Assembly: GCA_002451555.1 (NCBI GenBank)
Contig: DKCU01000078.1
Span: forward strand, 25,829-46,708
From: Candidatus Segatella albertsiae
GTDB lineage: Bacteria; Bacteroidota; Bacteroidia; Bacteroidales; Bacteroidaceae
DNA: 20,880 nucleotides
Reading direction: 5' to 3'
The notes beneath the pieces are model-generated. The model was not told where the DNA came from and ran no database searches. It worked only from the letters and a program-made list of their open reading frames with translations. Positions 15,907 through 20,880 of this stretch are shown here, piece by piece. Each line of letters begins with the position of its first letter. The first letter of the stretch is position 1. A program made the position numbers and the translations under genes.

Positions 15907-17703
15907 ATGAAAGTAAAAAATATCATATTATTAGCAGCGCTCTCGTTGACTTTTGCATCTTGCTCAGATTTGTTTGAGCCAGCAGAGGAGAACAACAGGG
16001 GTGTTGAGGCTATGCTCAAGGAACCTACATTCGCACAGGGACTATTGGGATATGCTTATTCACATCTGCCATATAGCAATTCTAGTGAGACAGATATAGC
16101 TACGGATGATGCTGTGACCAATGATCTTTCAAATAGCTATTTGAAAATGGCTCAGGGTGCTTGGGCGGCCAACAATAATCCTATGAGTCAGTGGGATGGT
16201 CGCCGTATTGTCATCCAATATCTGAATCAATTCATTGAAATCGCTGATAAGGTACAATGGGCTGATGATCCTCTTGCATGTAAAGTCTATGCAGAGAGCC
16301 GAAAGGGAGAGGCTTACGCTTTGAGAGCCTTGAACTTATATTATCTTGTCATGGCTCATGCTGGTTTTTCTGAGGATGGGCAACTTTTGGGCGTTCCTTT
16401 GTCAACGACATCAGAGAATTCCAATACAGATTTCAATCAGTCACGTGCCACATTCCAACAGTGCATCGACCAAATCAATACCGATTTGGAAGCGGCAATC
16501 AAACTTTTGCCACTTGACTATAAACAGCACTCGGAGGCAGAGATTCCTGCTTATTATAAGGAAATGGGTGTGACTCAAAGTATCTTTGATCGAGTGTTTG
16601 GTGAACATTTGGCAGGTCGCATTAGTGGTCGTATTGCTGAGGCTATCCGTGCGCAAGTTGCTTTGATGGCTTCCAGTGAGGCATACAAGAGTGGTAGCAA
16701 TGTGACCGCAGAGCAAGCCGCCAATGATGCAGCTGTCGTTCTCGACAGAATTGGTGGAGTTTCAGGCTTGGCTTCCAAGGGTAATACTTGGTATGCCAAT
16801 AAAGATGAAATCAAGGGATTGAAGTCTGGTGCCGTTCCTGCCGAAGTAATTTGGCGTAGCAATGTGAACGAAGGAACTGAGGATTATGATTTGGGTATTG
16901 TCCAAGAAAAGAATAATTTCCCTCCTACGCTTTATGGAAAGGGACGCATCAATCCTACCCAGAACTTGGTGAATGCTTTCCCTGCTGCCAATGGTTATCC
17001 AGTAACGGATAGTCGCAGTGACTTCGATGACCTCGACCCTTACAGTAATCGTGACCCACGTCTTGACTTGTATATCATCCACAATGGCTCTAAGTTTAAG
17101 GATAAGGAAATCAATACAAGTTCGGCAAGCAGTACGAACGATGGTCTCAACAAGATAAGCACTTCTACTCGAACAGGTTATTACCTGAAGAAGTTGTTGC
17201 GTGACGATTGCAGTGCGGATCCTAACAACCTCAATGCACAGCCACACTACAATGCTTATATCCGTTATACCGAGATATTCTTGGATTATGCGGAAGCTGC
17301 CAACGAGGCTTGGGGACCTAAGGGCAAGGGAACACACAATTATTCAGCATACGATGTCATCAGAGCTATTCGTCAGCGTGCAGGTATTCTTGTGGATCCA
17401 TATTTGGATGAGTGTGCGGCAGACCAGGCAAAGATGCGTGAGTTGATTCACAACGAGCGTCGTATCGAACTTTGTTTTGAAAATCATCGCTTCTGGGATC
17501 TCCGTCGTTGGAAAGCAGATATTACAGAAACTGCCAAAGGTGTGAATATCACAGAGGAAGCAGGTATTCCTTTATATGAGGAGATGGACGTGGAGAATCG
17601 AAACTACAAAGATTATATGTATTATGGTCCTATCCCGCAATCAGAAACTCTTAAATGGAGTAATCTACAGCAGAATAAGGGCTGGAATGTAAAGAACGAC
17701 TAA
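15907..17703 (+). CDS. xusD: Second SusD/RagB-like glycan-binding lipoprotein XusD
   Basis: This 598-residue surface lipoprotein should pair with XusC. Seen: a short signal peptide with lipobox FASC (Cys19) and SDLFEPAEE after it; a helical SusD body with EAYALRALNLYYLV (an SusD-type helix), RDPRLDLY, and the C-terminal signature HNERRIELCFENHRFWDLRRWK. It ends in GPIPQSE and NKGWN, as SusD proteins typically do. It is distinct in sequence from XusB, so the two pairs do not look like a recent duplication. It follows xusC after 22 bp and precedes xusE by 17 bp. Xylan binding is inferred from context. Confidence 0.92.
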   Translation: MKVKNIILLAALSLTFASCSDLFEPAEENNRGVEAMLKEPTFAQGLLGYAYSHLPYSNSSETDIATDDAVTNDLSNSYLKMAQGAWAANNNPMSQWDGRRIVIQYLNQFIEIADKVQWADDPLACKVYAESRKGEAYALRALNLYYLVMAHAGFSEDGQLLGVPLSTTSENSNTDFNQSRATFQQCIDQINTDLEAAIKLLPLDYKQHSEAEIPAYYKEMGVTQSIFDRVFGEHLAGRISGRIAEAIRAQVALMASSEAYKSGSNVTAEQAANDAAVVLDRIGGVSGLASKGNTWYANKDEIKGLKSGAVPAEVIWRSNVNEGTEDYDLGIVQEKNNFPPTLYGKGRINPTQNLVNAFPAANGYPVTDSRSDFDDLDPYSNRDPRLDLYIIHNGSKFKDKEINTSSASSTNDGLNKISTSTRTGYYLKKLLRDDCSADPNNLNAQPHYNAYIRYTEIFLDYAEAANEAWGPKGKGTHNYSAYDVIRAIRQRAGILVDPYLDECAADQAKMRELIHNERRIELCFENHRFWDLRRWKADITETAKGVNITEEAGIPLYEEMDVENRNYKDYMYYGPIPQSETLKWSNLQQNKGWNVKND

Positions 17704-17720
17704 TATTAATACGATTAATT

Positions 17721-18797
17721 ATGAAATTGAAAAAAATCTTAGCTATGGCAATCATGGGAACCTTGGCATTGGGCTTCTCTTCATGCGAGAATGGAGATGC
17801 TGAGTTCCCTGATTATGAAGGTGGTGTCAATGTATATTTTGCACATCAATTCTTGGACCGTACCGTGGTCTTGGGTGATGCAGAGACTCTCGATACTTCT
17901 GATGATAACGCTCATATCATCCGTATCGTTTCTACCATGGGTGGAGCTCGTGACGGTAAGAACATCACATTGAAGGTGGCTGTCGATAATTCTCTATGTG
18001 ACAATCTCTTCTATGAGGATGATATGACTCCTGTGAAGCCTATGCCAGCCAATTATTATACATTGGACGGAAATACCATTTCTTACAATGGTGATTTGTT
18101 GGGCAGACTCAAGGTCAAGTTGGAGGATGCTTTCTTTGCCGATCCTGAATGCGTCAAGGGAACATACGTCATTCCAATGGTTATTCAGGAGCAGGTAGGT
18201 GCTGATTCTATCCTGCAAGGAAAACCTCTTTCCGCAGGAACAAACCCTGCAAGAACCAATATTCGTGCATGGAGTGTGCAACCTAAGGACTATGTGCTTT
18301 ATAAAGTGAAGTATATGAATCCTTGGGAGGGATTCTATCTTCGCCGTGGTGAAGATAAGATTACTGAGAATGGCGCTACTAAGACGGTTACTCGTCAAGG
18401 TGTATCCATTGAGAAAGATGAAGTTTGCCAGATTACTACCAAAAGCTTGACAGAGGACAATTTCCCAGTTTCAGTCACCAAGGTAGTTGGCAAAAATGCG
18501 GATGGAAGTGATAAGCTGGAAACTTTTACCTGTAATCTGAAACTCACTTTTGATGACAATGGCAATGTAACCGTTTCGTCCGATACCGAGGGCATGACTG
18601 CTACGGGCACAGGCAAGTTTGAGAAGAAGGCAGCCAAATTGGCTTGGGGTAATAAAGATCGTGATTTGCTGACTCTTAGCTACAAGGTGGATTTCGGGTG
18701 TGGCATCACGATGGAGACTACCGATCAATTTGTTGCCCAGACGCGAGGCAATATCAACGGTCTCAAGACCTTCAATACTAAATATGTCCAGCCATAA
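17721..18797 (+). CDS. xusE: DUF1735-type surface lipoprotein XusE
   Basis: This 358-residue lipoprotein occupies the position of XusE, a protein of unknown or glycan-binding role found after the second SusD in xylan systems. Seen: a signal peptide with lipobox FSSC (Cys22); an acidic start (ENGDAEFPDYEGG); an N-terminal region (about 30-150) resembling DUF1735, with VYFAHQFLDRTV, PANYYTLDG and FFADP; and a C-terminal region (about 190-355) resembling DUF4361, with YKVKYMNPWEGFYLRRG and FGCGITMET. No enzymatic motif is visible. It lies 17 bp after xusD and 36 bp before the GH10 gene. Surface glycan binding is plausible from related PUL proteins but is inference. Confidence 0.83.
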   Translation: MKLKKILAMAIMGTLALGFSSCENGDAEFPDYEGGVNVYFAHQFLDRTVVLGDAETLDTSDDNAHIIRIVSTMGGARDGKNITLKVAVDNSLCDNLFYEDDMTPVKPMPANYYTLDGNTISYNGDLLGRLKVKLEDAFFADPECVKGTYVIPMVIQEQVGADSILQGKPLSAGTNPARTNIRAWSVQPKDYVLYKVKYMNPWEGFYLRRGEDKITENGATKTVTRQGVSIEKDEVCQITTKSLTEDNFPVSVTKVVGKNADGSDKLETFTCNLKLTFDDNGNVTVSSDTEGMTATGTGKFEKKAAKLAWGNKDRDLLTLSYKVDFGCGITMETTDQFVAQTRGNINGLKTFNTKYVQP

Positions 18798-18806
18798 GAT
18801 GCTGGA
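18787..18806 (+). other. Small hairpin across the xusE stop codon
   Basis: TCCAGC (18787-18792) and GCTGGA (18801-18806) are perfectly complementary around an eight-base loop that contains the xusE stop codon. No T-run follows directly, so it is unlikely to be a full terminator. It could affect transcript processing or the ratio of GH10 to upstream messages; chance is also possible with a six-base stem. Confidence 0.3.
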
Positions 18807-18833
18807 TGGGTATCATTCTAATAAGATTTTATC

Positions 18834-20880
18834 ATGAATAAGAATAAATTAAAGATGAGTCTAGGGTTGTTGGCTGTCTTGGCTTTGAGTTCTTGTGCGG
18901 ATGACAAGTTCTCAGAGTATAGGACAGATATGACCAAGGACTTGAAAGAATATCAGTATCTCAACAACTACGAGCCATTGAAGAAGTATGTTGAGGATAT
19001 GAAGAGTGCAGGTAAGTGCAATCCCGACTTTAAGTTGGGAATTGCACTCTCCGCTTCAGACTTCGCCGAACAGGGTGTCGTGTATTGTATGGCTGGTAGC
19101 AACTTTGAGGAAATGACTGCTGGCAATGCGATGAAATATGCTTCTTGTGTGGATAACAAGGGTGTAATGGACTTTGGCAATGTAACCAATTTCGTCAGCA
19201 ATGCCAAGGAGGCGGGCTTGACGATTTATGGACATACTTTGGCTTGGCATTCTCAGCAGAACAACAAGTATCTGAATAGTTTGATTAAAGATAAGGATTT
19301 GCCACCTGATCCTAGTGGAGGCAATAAGTACTTGGAGATTACTTGTGGTGATGCTGGAGCCAATCAGTGGGACAAGCAAATCAATTACAAGTTGCCAACT
19401 CCTTTGGTAAAGGGAGACAAGTATGTGATGTCGGTCAAGGTGAAAGCTTCTGATGGCGGTACCTTTGCGGCTTGGCCTATTTGGGATGCAAGTGATAATA
19501 AAAACCAATGGGGCGGTAGTAATGATGTGCAGTACATGGCTTCTTATGATATGGCTTCTGAATATACTACGTTGAGTTGGGAGTTTACTGCTAGTTTCCC
19601 TATTGACAAGCTCCAATTTGTCTTTGGTAAGGTAGGTGGCACCATTTGTTGCGATGACTTTTCTTTGACTAAAGAAGGTTCTGATGAAAATCTGATTGTG
19701 AATGGCGATTTTGCGGAAGAATCATCTAAGGGTTGGGGACAAACGGGTTGTACGATAAAGGTTAATTCTTCGGCTGCTTCGGTAGAGGTCGAGAATGAAG
19801 TTTCTACTCAGACTTATACCGATGGTCCATTCCCATTCTATGCCATGGGTTGCGAACCTCCTGTTAAAAATGGTGCCATTCATTTTGAACCTTTCGGTAA
19901 TTGGGCTCAGTTCTTTATCAGTCCTGGAAGCAATAATTCTTTGAAAGAAGGTAATTATGTCTTGTATCTAGACTTGACGGCTTCTACGAATGCTAGTGAT
20001 GTCCAATTGAGCATTCAGAATGGTTGGGGTGGCAGCGCTCAGTGTGTCAAAGTTCCGGTTCCTGTTAAGGAAGGCCGTCATACCGTAAAACTCTCAATTC
20101 CTGGTATTGAGGGAGGTAACTATGATGTGATTCTCCAGCCTCAAAATGCTGATGTTGTTCTGGATGTTCATTCTCTTACCATTTGTCTGGTCAAGAAGAT
20201 GAATTCCATTCCTCTCACCGATGAAGAGAAGAAAGATGTTCTTACCACAGCCATGGGAACATGGATTGACGGCATGATGGCTGCTTGCGATGGCTATGTT
20301 ACGACATGGGATGTAGTGAACGAGGCTCTCTCTGGTGCCGACAAGGATGGCGATGGCAAGTATGACTTGCAGTCGGCTACTCGTGGCAACGTTTCTGCTG
20401 ATGATGCAAAGAACAGCTTCTACTGGCAGGATTATCTCGGCGACCTCGACTATGTTCGCACTGCTGTGGCTGATGCTCGCAAGAGCTTTGCCGACCATAA
20501 TGGCGACCCTGAGAAATTAAAACTCTTCATCAACGATTACAACTTGGAGAGCGATTGGGACGACAATGGCAAGTTGAAGAGCTTGATTCAGTGGATTCAT
20601 GATTGGGAAGCTGATGGCGTAACTAAGATTGATGGTATCGGAACTCAGATGCATATCTCTTGCTATGCTGACCCAAATACTCAGCAAAGCAAGAAAGACC
20701 ATATCGTTAAGATGTTGCAGTTGATGGCTGAGAGTGGCAAGCTCTGCAAGATTTCTGAGCTGGATATGGGTTATGTAGATGCAGCTGGCAATTCTGTAAC
20801 TTATGATCAGATGACCGAGGAGCAGCACAAGGAAATGCGTGATCTCTACACCTTCGTCATTCAGAAGTACTTCGAGATTA
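18834..20880 (+). CDS. xyn10A: GH10 endo-1,4-beta-xylanase lipoprotein with CBM insertion (3' end cut by window)
   Basis: The reading frame is open from the ATG at 18834 to the window end (682 codons, no stop). It should cut xylan chains at the cell surface. Seen: a signal peptide with lipobox LSSC (Cys21); the first part of a GH10 barrel (about 60-155) with KLGIALSASDF, TAGNAMK and GHTLAWHSQQN (133-143); an insertion of about 290 residues (about 158-450) holding two carbohydrate-binding-like beta-sandwiches, the first ending in CCDDFSLT and the second starting with NLIVNGDF at residue 286; then the rest of the barrel with acid/base Glu497 in WDVVNEAL and nucleophile Glu642 in ISELDMG. The split barrel with tandem CBMs is known for Bacteroides and Prevotella Xyn10A in xylan PULs. 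It is last in the visible operon. About 50-90 residues seem to be missing at the right edge. Confidence 0.93.
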   Translation, partial: MNKNKLKMSLGLLAVLALSSCADDKFSEYRTDMTKDLKEYQYLNNYEPLKKYVEDMKSAGKCNPDFKLGIALSASDFAEQGVVYCMAGSNFEEMTAGNAMKYASCVDNKGVMDFGNVTNFVSNAKEAGLTIYGHTLAWHSQQNNKYLNSLIKDKDLPPDPSGGNKYLEITCGDAGANQWDKQINYKLPTPLVKGDKYVMSVKVKASDGGTFAAWPIWDASDNKNQWGGSNDVQYMASYDMASEYTTLSWEFTASFPIDKLQFVFGKVGGTICCDDFSLTKEGSDENLIVNGDFAEESSKGWGQTGCTIKVNSSAASVEVENEVSTQTYTDGPFPFYAMGCEPPVKNGAIHFEPFGNWAQFFISPGSNNSLKEGNYVLYLDLTASTNASDVQLSIQNGWGGSAQCVKVPVPVKEGRHTVKLSIPGIEGGNYDVILQPQNADVVLDVHSLTICLVKKMNSIPLTDEEKKDVLTTAMGTWIDGMMAACDGYVTTWDVVNEALSGADKDGDGKYDLQSATRGNVSADDAKNSFYWQDYLGDLDYVRTAVADARKSFADHNGDPEKLKLFINDYNLESDWDDNGKLKSLIQWIHDWEADGVTKIDGIGTQMHISCYADPNTQQSKKDHIVKMLQLMAESGKLCKISELDMGYVDAAGNSVTYDQMTEEQHKEMRDLYTFVIQKYFEI

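Noticed and set aside
7847..17703. The two SusC/SusD pairs as a recent tandem duplication
   Set aside because: The paired proteins differ in length, domain content and sequence throughout; they look like long-diverged pairs, as in other xylan systems.
1..20880. tRNA or rRNA genes, CRISPR arrays, insertion sequences, integrases or attachment sites
   Set aside because: I saw no repeat arrays, transposase or integrase-like proteins or structural RNA signatures; nearly all of the window is occupied by PUL genes.

Overview
The window looks like a polysaccharide utilization locus (PUL) for xylan from a member of the Bacteroidota, most likely a Prevotella/Segatella-type gut or rumen bacterium. The evidence is two tandem SusC/SusD-type pairs, a giant hybrid two-component regulator (HTCS) with sensor propellers, kinase, receiver and AraC DNA-binding parts in one chain, lipoprotein signal peptides on the SusD-type proteins, and promoter-like TAnnTTTG boxes instead of the E. 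coli type. A short C-terminal element on one enzyme resembling type IX secretion sorting tails also fits. Genus assignment is inference from protein style and gene order, not from a marker gene.

Layout. On the minus strand lie a GH43 glycosidase (17-1666) and, upstream of it in the same direction, the HTCS regulator (1780-5856). A 463-bp divergent intergenic region (5857-6319) separates them from the plus-strand genes: a GH5 glycanase (6320-7723), then SusC-like (xusA), SusD-like (xusB), a second SusC-like (xusC), a second SusD-like (xusD), a DUF1735-type lipoprotein (xusE) and a GH10 endoxylanase that runs off the right edge (18834 onward). The order xusA-xusB-xusC-xusD-xusE-xyn10A is the conserved core of the xylan utilization systems known from Prevotella bryantii and several Bacteroides, so the substrate assignment is fairly secure. 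The genes from xusA to the GH10 are separated by only 17-36 bp and look like one operon.

How it should work (known for the family plus inference). Surface enzymes (the GH10 lipoprotein, perhaps the GH5) cut xylan. XusB, XusD and XusE bind the chains and XusA/XusC import oligosaccharides through the outer membrane with TonB energy. The periplasmic GH43 removes arabinose or xylose units. The HTCS senses an oligosaccharide in the periplasm and activates the promoters.

I found no wholly new system. The most interesting signals are regulatory. The GH43 and GH5 promoters share a 14/15-identical core box and similarly arranged GTTAC half-sites, one of which lies over the HTCS stop codon, giving a candidate HTCS regulon operator. 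The GH5 gene also has a ~250-nt leader with a strong terminator-like hairpin in the sense orientation and no obvious promoter after it, suggesting attenuation or a processed leader.
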